Below are positions 38,401-45,540 of a DNA stretch of 64,000 nt, piece after piece. How positions within the stretch are numbered: position 1 is the stretch's first letter; each line of letters begins with the position of its first letter. The position numbers and the translations under genes were made by a program. The notes beneath the pieces were generated by a model. The model did not search any database. It was not told where the DNA came from and saw only the letters and a program-made list of their open reading frames with translations. This DNA comes from Candidatus Manganitrophus noduliformans (GTDB lineage: Bacteria; Nitrospirota; Nitrospiria; SBBL01; Manganitrophaceae). The stretch spans positions 186,001-250,000 of the forward strand of contig NZ_VTOW01000002.1 in NCBI RefSeq assembly GCF_012184425.1, read 5' to 3'.

Positions 38401-38589
38401 ATCTTCGATCAACGTCGGGCTTCGGCCCGGCCATTCCGTAAAGAGAATGACCTGGGTGTCGGAGAGATCCGGAATGGCATCGAGCGGAACACGCCGTATC
38501 GCCCAGATGGCCCACACGACCAGAAAGGCGGTGAGGGTGAGGACAAGGAATTTATTTCGAGCGGAATAGTCGATGATTTTTTCGATCAT
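35404..38589 (-). CDS. cusA: Heavy-metal efflux RND transporter CusA
   Basis: 1061 residues, the size of HME-RND pumps. It starts 'IEKIIDYSARNKFLVLTLTAF', has the family motifs 'AIPDLSDTQVILFTEWPG' and 'DATGVGWVYEYAL', two sets of six membrane helices each with a large periplasmic loop, and proton-relay acidic residues in 'LVDGAIVEVENAYKKLE'. The region 'NIWWMPIQTRTEMLATGI' contains methionines expected in the Cu(I)/Ag(I) site. It drives metal export with CusB and CusC. It is the last gene of the operon, 48 bases after cusB. Zn/Co/Ni specificity (CzcA) is less likely given the Met-rich context. Confidence 0.93.
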   Translation of the reverse strand: MIEKIIDYSARNKFLVLTLTAFLVVWAIWAIRRVPLDAIPDLSDTQVILFTEWPGRSPTLIEDQITYPVITSLISAPKVKSVRGQSMLGLSYVYVIFEEGTDLYWARSRVLEYMQGVAGKLPEGVTPTLGPDATGVGWVYEYALIDETGRHDLAELRSFQDWTLRYWLQSVPGVAEVASVGGFVKQYQVNVDPNRLAAYRIPLHEVISAIRASNNDVGGRVLEQAGREYIIRGQGYIRSTEDIRGIPLGTDGNGTPIRVSDIANVAIGPDIRRGAAELDGKGEVVGGIVVMRFGENALNVIDRVKEKIKAIEPSLPEGVKIVPTYDRSDLIQRAIETLKHTLTEELLIVSLVILLFLWHLPSAIVPIVTIPIAVILSFIPMYYSGLTSNIMSLAGIAISIGVLVDGAIVEVENAYKKLERWESTGRVGDYHEVRLKALKEVGPSVFFSLLVVAVAFIPIFTLQGQEGRLFKPLAFTKNLTMAIAAVLAITFDPAMRMLFTRMNPFIFRPKWLSRIANPLLVGKYYPEERHPISRPLQRIYHPILEFVLRHRWPVVISAFLIVLLTIPIYLRLGSEFMPPLNEGTILYMPTTLPGISITEATRILRLQDRMLKEFPEVERVFGKIGEAKTATDPAPLSMGETVITLKPKAQWREGMTWDKLIAEMDGKLQFPGVANIWWMPIQTRTEMLATGIRSNIGIKVLGPDLEEINQIGRRIEGVLAQMKETRSSFFERVTGGYYLDFVIDRNAAARYGLRVDEIQEVIETAIGGKNISQTVEGRERYPINVRYAREFRDDIEKLKRVLVPTPAGAQIPMAQLAQIEYNEGPSMVKNENGMLAGIVFVDTARSDLGGYVKEAQRVVAEKVKLPPGYSLVWAGQYEYLLRAREHLKVVLPLTLFIIFLLLYLNTGSAVKTLIVLLAVPFSAVGAILFLFLLDYNMSIGVWVGLIALMGLDAETGVFMLLYLDLAYEDRKAKGLMRNAYDLKEAITEGAVHRLRPKVMTVSVMLLGLLPIMWSTGTGSDLMRRIAAPMIGGILTSFILELLVYPVIYEIWRERELKSMLK

Positions 38590-38637
38590 GTTTTCTGGCC
38601 CTGTGTAATGGCTGTACCCCTCGACCTTTCGGGTCGC

Positions 38638-40278
38638 CTACATCCCCGGCATTCCCTCCATCCCTTCCATTTCGCCGCCGGCCTCCAGGGTGAATGTTTC
38701 CTGGACTTCCGGCTTGCCAGGAACGGTCACCAATGCGGTCACCTCCCACGTTCCGGCCATCCCGAATTTGGCTTTGGCTTCGTATTGTCCGTTCTTAAAC
38801 AAGGCGGGAACCTTGACGGCCTTCATTCCCGGCATCGGCATGGTGTAGGAGAAGACGACCTTCGCATTTTCGATCGGTTTTCCTGCCGCATCGGTTACGA
38901 CGAGATGAAGAAGGTTCTCTCCATCGATGGGGGGAGAGGGTTTCGTAGCGAGGATCAACGTCAGATCTCCTTTCTTTTTCTTCTGGGGACCAGAAAGGGT
39001 CTGTTCCCCCGGGGTTTGCACTTCCATCCCATCCATCTTCATCTCACCCATTTCGGCCTGCTCCATCCGGATGCCGGCCATTCCGAGCGCTCCCATCATG
39101 TTGGCCGACGCCATCAGCTTACTCTCCGAGTCGATCAGAAAGTTGGCCGAGGTGACGATCCGCTCTCCGGGGTTCAGCCCTTCCTGGATGAGGTAGGCCC
39201 CGTCGATCCGACGCGCCTTGACCTCCTTCGGCGCGTACATCTCCATCCCTTGATCGACGAAGACGATCTGGCGCAGACCCACGTCGAGAACGGCCGATTC
39301 GGGGATCAGAAGTCCCCTCCCGAGACGGGATCTCAGATCGACCTGAGAAAACATCTCCGGTTTGAGCTTGAGCCCCGGATTCGGAAGCTCCAGCCGTACC
39401 CGGACGGTCCGGGTCTGAGGGTTGAGAAACGGATCGATATAGGCCACCTTTCCGTGAAAGATCTCGCCGGGGTAGGCCGCCACGGTGACGGCGGCCTCTT
39501 GCCCTTCTTTTACAAATGAGAGATCGGACTCATAGACTTCAGCAATCACCCAGACGGTCGAGAGGTCGGCGATTTCATAAAGGGTCGCCTCCGGTGTGAC
39601 CCGCATCCCTTGGACCCCCTCTCTATGGGTGACGACGCCGTTGATCGGGGAGGTGATCGTGATCGCCGTCTGCGGCTCTCCCCGCTTCTCCAGTTCCTGA
39701 ATCTGCTTTTCGGTAATCCCGAACAAAAGAAGTCTTCTTCGCACTGAGGCGAGAAGCGCGTCTCCGGTCTCCCGCACCTCGGCGATCGGACTGGCCCCCA
39801 ACTTCTCCCGGCCCCGCTTCGCCAGCAGGTATTCCTGCTGCGTGATGAGGAGATCGGGAGAGTAGAGGGTGAGAAGCGGCTCTCCCTTCCTCACCTCTTG
39901 ACCGGTGAAATTGACGAAGAGGTCCTGAATCCAGCCGTCGACCCTCAGGTTGATTCGAGCGAGCTTTCGCTCATCATAAGCGACCCGTCCAGCGGCCCGG
40001 ATCACCTTCTCGATCTCTCTCTCCTGAACTTCGGACACTTTGACCCCGATCCGTTGTTTTTTCTCCGGGGTCAGCATCGCCGTCGTCCGGCCGGTCTCAT
40101 TGATATCCATCGCCATCTCTTCCATGCCATCGGGTGTCCCATCCTGCTCGTTCATCGGCGCGTCCGCTTTTGTATCCCCCATGGCGCGATTCTGCGTCAT
40201 GTAGAAACCAATGACCGAGAGGGTCAGAAGCAAAACAGCCAATGTGGTTCCCCTTCGAGCTTTTCGACAGATTTTCAT
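38638..40278 (-). CDS. cusB: RND efflux adaptor CusB with C-terminal YtkA-like domain
   Basis: 546 residues. An N-terminal signal/anchor (about 10-28) is followed by a Met/Asp-rich stretch ('DGMEEMAMDI'), then the adaptor core: barrel-sandwich 'RKGEPLLTLYSPDLLITQQEYL', alpha-hairpin, and 'ITSPINGVVTHREGVQGMRV'. The last 110 or so residues ('LHLVVTDAAGKPIENAKVVF', 'YTMPMPGMKAV') form a second, immunoglobulin-like domain of the YtkA/FixH kind, and the protein ends with 'MEGMEGMPGM', a likely metal-binding tail. It links CusA to CusC in the periplasm and delivers Cu/Ag. The extra domain is not in E. coli CusB. Confidence 0.88.
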   Translation of the reverse strand: MKICRKARRGTTLAVLLLTLSVIGFYMTQNRAMGDTKADAPMNEQDGTPDGMEEMAMDINETGRTTAMLTPEKKQRIGVKVSEVQEREIEKVIRAAGRVAYDERKLARINLRVDGWIQDLFVNFTGQEVRKGEPLLTLYSPDLLITQQEYLLAKRGREKLGASPIAEVRETGDALLASVRRRLLLFGITEKQIQELEKRGEPQTAITITSPINGVVTHREGVQGMRVTPEATLYEIADLSTVWVIAEVYESDLSFVKEGQEAAVTVAAYPGEIFHGKVAYIDPFLNPQTRTVRVRLELPNPGLKLKPEMFSQVDLRSRLGRGLLIPESAVLDVGLRQIVFVDQGMEMYAPKEVKARRIDGAYLIQEGLNPGERIVTSANFLIDSESKLMASANMMGALGMAGIRMEQAEMGEMKMDGMEVQTPGEQTLSGPQKKKKGDLTLILATKPSPPIDGENLLHLVVTDAAGKPIENAKVVFSYTMPMPGMKAVKVPALFKNGQYEAKAKFGMAGTWEVTALVTVPGKPEVQETFTLEAGGEMEGMEGMPGM

Positions 40279-40305
40279 CTTTGTCTCCTCCCGTCTCTTA
40301 TTTGC

Positions 40306-41556
40306 TTAAAACATTTTTCCCGTCATCTCTTCCAGTTCGGCGAGACGCTTCCAAATCTCCGCGAGTGTCCGAAAATAAGTCAGTTCCAATCTCTTGATGT
40401 TCTCTTGCGCATCGATCAATGTGAGGAAATCATTCTTCTTCGCTTCATATCCGACGACGGCCGCTTCCAACGATTGCTCGGCCAGCGGCAGGATTCCCTG
40501 TTGGTAAAGCGTGGCAAGGCGCTTGGCCGTCTGGAAACGGACAAAGAGCTCTTTAATGCGAAATTGGGTCTCATTGAGGGCGGCCCGGCGGGCGGCTTCA
40601 GCGCGCGACTGCTCCGCCTCCTTTTCCCGAATGCGGGCGTCATATTTCTTCTTATTCATCCAGGGGAGGTTAATCTTGATGGAGGCCATCCAACGATTCG
40701 AGCCGTCGTGGACATCCCAATACCCGACTTCCGCCACGACATCGGGAAAGAGATCTCGCTCGGCCAGCGCGGCCGATTCTTCGCCGCGTCGGATCGCCAG
40801 CGTCTGCATCCGGATTTCGGGGCGGGCCGCTTCGGCTTCACGCTGCAGCATCTCTAATTCCGGCTCAACGGCCGGAATCGTCGGCGTTTCGGGGACGCCT
40901 AGAGGGGCATCGGGAAGCCGATCGAGGAGCGCATTGAGCCGCGCCGCCGCAACGTTCCGATCCTGCTCCGACGTCTTCAGTGCGTTGGAGAGGTCAAGCA
41001 GCTCGACCTGGGCGCGGATCACATCTTGCTGGCCGACCTCCCCGACGGCAAATTTCTCCTGGGCGATGATAGAGAATCGTCGCGCCAGCGCCACCTGTTT
41101 GTGGTGAATGTCGAGCGACTTATGCGTGAAGAAGAAATCATAATAAGCTTGCTTCGCCTCTTTGACGATTTTCAAACGAACCGCACGGGACTCTTCACTC
41201 GCCATGCTCGTTTCTAGCTTGGCGATATCGCCGCGGAGCGCTCTCTTCCCAAAGAAGGGAAAGTGTTGGGAGAGGGTATACCAGGTTTCATCGGCATCGA
41301 AGAGACTGAAGTTGGAAGGGATCGACCATTGCATCACGCCGAACTGGGGATCCTCCAAGGCGCGCGCCTGCGGGATCCGCGCTTCTGCGGCGCGCTCCCC
41401 CCGCTCGGCCGCGCGGACCTGCGGATTTCGTTGGATGACCTCCTGGAGCACTTCTTCCAAGCGCAGGGTTGGAGTTACTTCTTCGGCGGCAGATGTGACC
41501 ATCGGAATGACAGTCGCGCCAATTAATAAAATGGAGAGCAAGAGAAGTCGTTTCAT
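40306..41556 (-). CDS. cusC: TolC-family outer-membrane efflux protein CusC
   Basis: 416 residues. A cleavable signal (about 1-23, ending TSAA) precedes two outer-membrane efflux protein repeats with long helices rich in Ala/Glu/Arg ('ERGERAAEARIPQARAL', 'RAQVELLDLSNALKTSEQDR'). It forms the trimeric outer-membrane duct for the CusBA pump. No lipobox Cys is seen, unlike E. coli CusC. It is 27 bases upstream of cusB and belongs to the same operon. Confidence 0.88.
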   Translation of the reverse strand: MKRLLLLSILLIGATVIPMVTSAAEEVTPTLRLEEVLQEVIQRNPQVRAAERGERAAEARIPQARALEDPQFGVMQWSIPSNFSLFDADETWYTLSQHFPFFGKRALRGDIAKLETSMASEESRAVRLKIVKEAKQAYYDFFFTHKSLDIHHKQVALARRFSIIAQEKFAVGEVGQQDVIRAQVELLDLSNALKTSEQDRNVAAARLNALLDRLPDAPLGVPETPTIPAVEPELEMLQREAEAARPEIRMQTLAIRRGEESAALAERDLFPDVVAEVGYWDVHDGSNRWMASIKINLPWMNKKKYDARIREKEAEQSRAEAARRAALNETQFRIKELFVRFQTAKRLATLYQQGILPLAEQSLEAAVVGYEAKKNDFLTLIDAQENIKRLELTYFRTLAEIWKRLAELEEMTGKMF

Positions 41557-41668
41557 CGTAGACCACTCCGGCAGATATCAATATGGGTGAAATAAGATGA
41601 GCGATCGCGCACTCTGATTTTTCAAAAACGAGCGCAATCAGCCGTGACGAGATTTGGAGTGGATCGGT

Positions 41669-42043
41669 TTAAAGCAGAAGGGTACGGTGGAGGATAAAAA
41701 GATCCCCACGGGGTTGGGACAGGGGTTGATCTGAATCAATTCCGGACAAAATAACAGGGGGCGGGGCCTTACAGGAGCGGGCAATCAGAGCAAGACCATC
41801 CTCCACGAGAATGGCCGGCGCATAAAGCTGGGGCCCGGCATGAAGGGAGCGTTGCTGATCGGACAGGTTGCAGAAACTTTTCGCCAGCTCCGGCGATGTG
41901 ACGGTCTTGCATGGCAGGACGCAGCAATCATCGGCTTTCGGCGCCCAATCCGGAACCATGCAAGCACTGGCCAGAGAAAGATTGAGAAAGGAAAAGGCCA
42001 GGATAATCAGCGTAATATATCTGGCTTTTTTACTCAAAAACAT
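41669..42043 (-). CDS. Small Cys-rich secreted protein at the head of the cus operon
   Basis: About 124 residues from the ATG at 42043. A signal peptide (about 1-27, ILAFSFLNLSLASA) is followed by 'CMVPDWAPKADDCCVLPC', a cluster of four Cys, then another Cys in 'KSFCNLSDQQ' and one near 'ARSCKAP'. The longer frame is excluded because it would start inside the promoter. I do not recognise the family. The position as first gene of a Cu/Ag efflux operon makes a periplasmic metal-binding or metal-sensing role plausible, but this is only context. The first Cys after the signal could also be lipidated. Confidence 0.6.
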   Translation of the reverse strand: MFLSKKARYITLIILAFSFLNLSLASACMVPDWAPKADDCCVLPCKTVTSPELAKSFCNLSDQQRSLHAGPQLYAPAILVEDGLALIARSCKAPPPVILSGIDSDQPLSQPRGDLFILHRTLLL

Positions 42044-42065
42044 AGCGATCCTGAATTTTTCGGGA

Positions 42066-42094
42066 AGCATACAGGTTCGATGATCCGATGTCAA
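42066..42094 (-). promoter_or_regulatory. Sigma-70 promoter of the cus operon
   Basis: On the minus strand TTGACA (42094-42089), a 17-base spacer and TATGCT (42071-42066). The leader to the ATG at 42043 would be short (about 15-20 bases). The spacer (TCGGATCATCGAACCTG) has partial dyad symmetry and could hold a regulator, but no CueR-type operator is clear. Confidence 0.65.
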
Positions 42095-42127
42095 GGGATT
42101 GATCCGGCCGGCATACCACAGATAGAT

Positions 42128-43651
42128 TTATGTCACGCGATAGATCGGACCGAATTTTTCCTTCAAATATTGAATGAAGTAGGTTGGGTTCAAGGGCTCC
42201 CCCGTGACGCGGCGGACCAATTCGTCGGTCGGATATTGCTTGCCCCACCGATGGATCTTCTCGTTCAGCCACTTTTTCAACGGCAAAAGATTCCCCTTCG
42301 CGATCTCCCCTTCGAGACCCGGCATTTCCTTCTTCGCCTGATTCAAAAACTGAACCGAATAAAGGTTGCCGAGAGTGTAGGTGGGGAAATATCCGATCGC
42401 TCCGCCCGACCAGTGGATGTCTTGAAGGACGCCGTGGGCGTCGGAGTCGGGGACCACGCCGAGATATTGACCCATCTTCTCATTCCAGAGCGACGGAAGT
42501 TCTTCGACCGGAAGATTCTCCTCGATCAATGCCCGCTCGATTTCAAACCGGACCATGATATGGAGGTTGTAGGTCAGCTCATCGGCTTCGACCCGGATCA
42601 GCGACGGGCGGACGGTGTTCACCGCCGCATAGAAGGTTTCCGGATCGACCCCCCTCAACCCTTCCGGAAAGGTCTTCTGGAGGATCGGATAGAAATGTCC
42701 CCAGAACGGCTTCGATCGGCCGATGCCGTTCTCCCAAAGACGGGACTGGCTCTCATGAACGCCGAGCGAGCGCGCCTCGCCGAGCGGGGTTCCGTAGAGA
42801 TCGGCCTGGAGCCCTTGATCGTAGAGGGCATGGCCTCCCTCGTGGATCGAGCTGAAGAGGGAGGAGAGGAGATCATGCTCGTCCACCCGCGTCGTGATCC
42901 GGACATCGGTGGGGTGGAAAGAGGTGGTGAAGGGATGCGCCGAGAGATCCTGCCGGCCCGTATTAAAATTAAAGCCCATCGCCTCCAACACCTGATGCCC
43001 AAACGCCAACTGCTTTTCGGGAACATAGGAATGGCGAAGGAAGTCGTCTTTCGGTTGAACGGGTGAGTGAACGATCTTCTCAAGCAGCGGCACCAATTCC
43101 TGCTTCAACGCGGCAAAGAGCGGAACCAATTGCGCCACCGTCATCCCCGGCTCATACGCATCAAGCAACGCATCGTAAGGAGAATCCTTGTAACCGATAT
43201 AGCCGATCTCTTCTTTCTTCAGATCGACCATCGTCTTGAGGTGCGGCATAAACAGCGGGAAGTCGCTCTTCTTTCGCGCCTCTACCCAGACCTGCTCCGA
43301 AATCGACGAGGCCTTCGCAAACCGCCGGACATATTCCGATGGAAGCTTCGTCGCTTTGTCGTAATCTCGCCAAACCTCTCTTAAAAGCGCCTGCGGCGCC
43401 TCGTCCCACTCCCCCTTGATTTCACCGCTCTTCAAATCAACCCATTGGGAGAGAAGCCGCTGCATTTCCGGCCCGACGCTCTTGTCGTGCGCTAAACCGC
43501 CCAAGGACGACAACTGCTGCGCCCGCGCCTGTCCCGCCCCCGGCGGCATGTAGGTCTCCTGGTCCCAATGAAAGATCGAAATCGCGCTGGAAAGATGTTG
43601 TATCTCTTGAAGGTATTCGATGAGCGGCTTGAGATCTTGAAGCGTCTTCAT
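42128..43651 (-). CDS. Metallocarboxypeptidase, M32 family (Taq carboxypeptidase type)
   Basis: 507 residues, the normal M32 length. The zinc motif is 'SSIHEGGHALYDQGL' (HExxH) near residue 270 with a downstream Glu in 'LGVHESQSRLWENGIGRS', plus the family blocks 'HFYPILQKTFPEG' and 'DIHWSGGAIGYFPTYTLGN'. It trims amino acids from peptide C-termini in the cytosol with broad specificity. It is divergent from the proteasome operon and separated by about 200 bases containing the proteasome promoter. Using proteasome-derived peptides as substrates would make sense, but is inference. Confidence 0.94.
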   Translation of the reverse strand: MKTLQDLKPLIEYLQEIQHLSSAISIFHWDQETYMPPGAGQARAQQLSSLGGLAHDKSVGPEMQRLLSQWVDLKSGEIKGEWDEAPQALLREVWRDYDKATKLPSEYVRRFAKASSISEQVWVEARKKSDFPLFMPHLKTMVDLKKEEIGYIGYKDSPYDALLDAYEPGMTVAQLVPLFAALKQELVPLLEKIVHSPVQPKDDFLRHSYVPEKQLAFGHQVLEAMGFNFNTGRQDLSAHPFTTSFHPTDVRITTRVDEHDLLSSLFSSIHEGGHALYDQGLQADLYGTPLGEARSLGVHESQSRLWENGIGRSKPFWGHFYPILQKTFPEGLRGVDPETFYAAVNTVRPSLIRVEADELTYNLHIMVRFEIERALIEENLPVEELPSLWNEKMGQYLGVVPDSDAHGVLQDIHWSGGAIGYFPTYTLGNLYSVQFLNQAKKEMPGLEGEIAKGNLLPLKKWLNEKIHRWGKQYPTDELVRRVTGEPLNPTYFIQYLKEKFGPIYRVT

Positions 43652-43789
43652 GAGGGGACCTCCGAAAGGTTTCCGTCATTGTATCCGAAGCCGCCGGGGA
43701 AGACAATGGATGCGGGGAGTTTTATTAGAAATAAAGAGCGTAGAAATCGGGGCAGCGTCCTTTCAAGAAGATCACACAACATATGATGA

Positions 43790-43818
43790 TTGACAAGCCC
43801 CTCCCAGCGGTTTAGAAT
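43790..43818 (+). promoter_or_regulatory. Sigma-70 promoter of the proteasome operon
   Basis: TTGACA (43790-43795), a 17-base spacer and TAGAAT (43813-43818). Transcription would begin near 43825, about 30 bases before the proposed ATT start of the ATPase gene and 17 bases before its ribosome-binding site. Confidence 0.75.
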
Positions 43819-43840
43819 TTTTTATTACCCTCATTATTAA

Positions 43841-43857
43841 GGAAGGAGACCGCCATT
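43841..43857 (+). promoter_or_regulatory. Strong ribosome-binding site followed by an ATT start codon
   Basis: GGAAGGAGAC (43841-43850) lies six to seven bases before ATT (43855-43857). No ATG, GTG or TTG occurs in this frame until 43984, which itself has no Shine-Dalgarno. This decides the ATPase start. Confidence 0.65.
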
Positions 43858-45540
43858 AGCGACTCATCCAAATATTATTCCCCGCAACGGGAAACTCCGC
43901 AGGAAAAGCGCTCTCAAAGCCCGCTCCAACTGATCGACCGCATCCTTGCGTCCACCCCCCAAGAAGATCCCCGCTATTCTTTAATGAATGCGCTGCGGGG
44001 CAAGATCCTCGAAGGGGAGCTGAACCTCCAACAGGTTCAATCGGAGATCAAGAAGCTGAATCAGGTGGTGGAAAAGGTCACCGCGCCGGCCAACCGGATC
44101 GGCACCCTCCTGGGACTCCCCGCCCCCGATCTGGCGCACATCGTGGTCGGCGGGGCGGACTATTACACGAATGTTGACCCGCGCCTCAAACCGGAAGCGC
44201 TGCAGATCGGCACGCAGGTCTTGGTGAATGAAGCTTTCGTCGTCCTCCGCGCCATCGGCTATGACCGGAACGGATCGGTTCAAAAAATCACCGACCTTCT
44301 GCCGGACGGCCGGCTTCGCGTCGGGCAGGATGTCGGAGCGCAGTCGTCTCTGCTGATCCGCTCCTCCCAATTGACCGAAGAAAAACTGAAGGTCGGCGAC
44401 GAGGTCCGGATCGACGCCAGCCACCGGGTCGCCGTGGAAAAGGTCAACAACGCCCAGCGGCGGGAGTATTTCCTGGAAGAGACACCGAAGGTTTCCTGGG
44501 AAGAGATCGGCGGCCAGAAGGAGGCGATCGACGCGATCCGCAATACACTCGAGCATCCCCTCCTCTACCCCGACCTCTTCAAGAAATACGACTTCTCCCA
44601 GCCGAAGGGCTTCCTCTTATACGGTCCCCCCGGCTGCGGCAAGACGTTGATCGGGAAAGCGACCGCTTATAGCCTGGTCCAGAAGCTGAAAGATCAAGGC
44701 AACCCGCAGGTCGAAGAATTTTTCCTTCATGTAAAGGGGCCGGAGATTTTGAATATGTGGCTCGGCGAGTCGGAGCGGATGATCCGGGAGATCTTCGCGC
44801 GCGCCCGCGAAAAACGGGGGGCCGGCTACCTCCCCTTCATCTTCATCGACGAGGCGGAGTCGATCCTGGGGACGCGCCGCTCGATGCGCTCTCACAACAT
44901 CCTCAGCACCCTCGTTCCGATGTTCTGCGCCGAAATGGACGGAATCGAATCGCTCAAGGAGATGGTGATTATCCTCGCCTCCAACCGCCCCGACCTGATC
45001 GACCCGGCGGTCCTGCGCCCCGGGCGGATCGACCGGAAGATCAAAATCAATCGCCCCGACCGGACCGGCACCGAGGAGATCTTCGGCATTTACGTGACCC
45101 CGGAAATCCCCCTCGCGCCGAGTCTGATGAAAGCCCACGGCGATGATCCGGCGCAGGCGCGTCAGGCCTTGATCAAAGCGGGGGTCGATGCGATCTTTTC
45201 AAAGGGCGCAGCGCAGCAGATTCTGGAATTGCAGCTTCGGAGCAGCCGTCGAGAGATCCTCCACCGGTCGGACCTGATCAGCGGCGCCCTGATCGCGTCG
45301 ATCATCCAACGGGCCAAGGAGCGGGCGATCAAACGGACCATCAACGAAGGGGAAGAGGGAATCACGGTTGAAGACATCACCCTCGCCGTCGAAACCGAAT
45401 ACCGAGAGGGAGAGATCCTCCCCCCCAACGACATTGTCGAAGACTGGCTGAAGCTGATCGACGTCGATCCGGAGAATGTCGTCGGCCTCTCGCTGCTCGA
45501 CAAAAAGGAACGGCCCAAACCCGAGAAGCGAGTCATCTAA
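43855..45540 (+). CDS. Proteasome-associated AAA+ ATPase (ARC/Mpa type)
   Basis: 561 residues if read from ATT at 43855, or 518 from the first ATG at 43984. In order: a Ser/Gln-rich lead, a coiled-coil region (about 44-76, including 'LQQVQSEIKKLNQVVEKVT') that in Mpa binds the protein tag, OB-fold region (about 80-200), AAA+ domain with Walker A 'GPPGCGKTLIGKA' (about 257-264), pore-loop region 'EILNMWLGESERM', Walker B 'FIFIDEAESI' and arginine finger 'LRPGRIDRK'. The hexamer unfolds tagged proteins into the 20S chamber. The C-terminus is KRVI, not the GQYL/HbYX tail used by Mpa for docking. Its stop overlaps the dop start (TAATG). Confidence 0.92.
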   Translation: MSDSSKYYSPQRETPQEKRSQSPLQLIDRILASTPQEDPRYSLMNALRGKILEGELNLQQVQSEIKKLNQVVEKVTAPANRIGTLLGLPAPDLAHIVVGGADYYTNVDPRLKPEALQIGTQVLVNEAFVVLRAIGYDRNGSVQKITDLLPDGRLRVGQDVGAQSSLLIRSSQLTEEKLKVGDEVRIDASHRVAVEKVNNAQRREYFLEETPKVSWEEIGGQKEAIDAIRNTLEHPLLYPDLFKKYDFSQPKGFLLYGPPGCGKTLIGKATAYSLVQKLKDQGNPQVEEFFLHVKGPEILNMWLGESERMIREIFARAREKRGAGYLPFIFIDEAESILGTRRSMRSHNILSTLVPMFCAEMDGIESLKEMVIILASNRPDLIDPAVLRPGRIDRKIKINRPDRTGTEEIFGIYVTPEIPLAPSLMKAHGDDPAQARQALIKAGVDAIFSKGAAQQILELQLRSSRREILHRSDLISGALIASIIQRAKERAIKRTINEGEEGITVEDITLAVETEYREGEILPPNDIVEDWLKLIDVDPENVVGLSLLDKKERPKPEKRVI

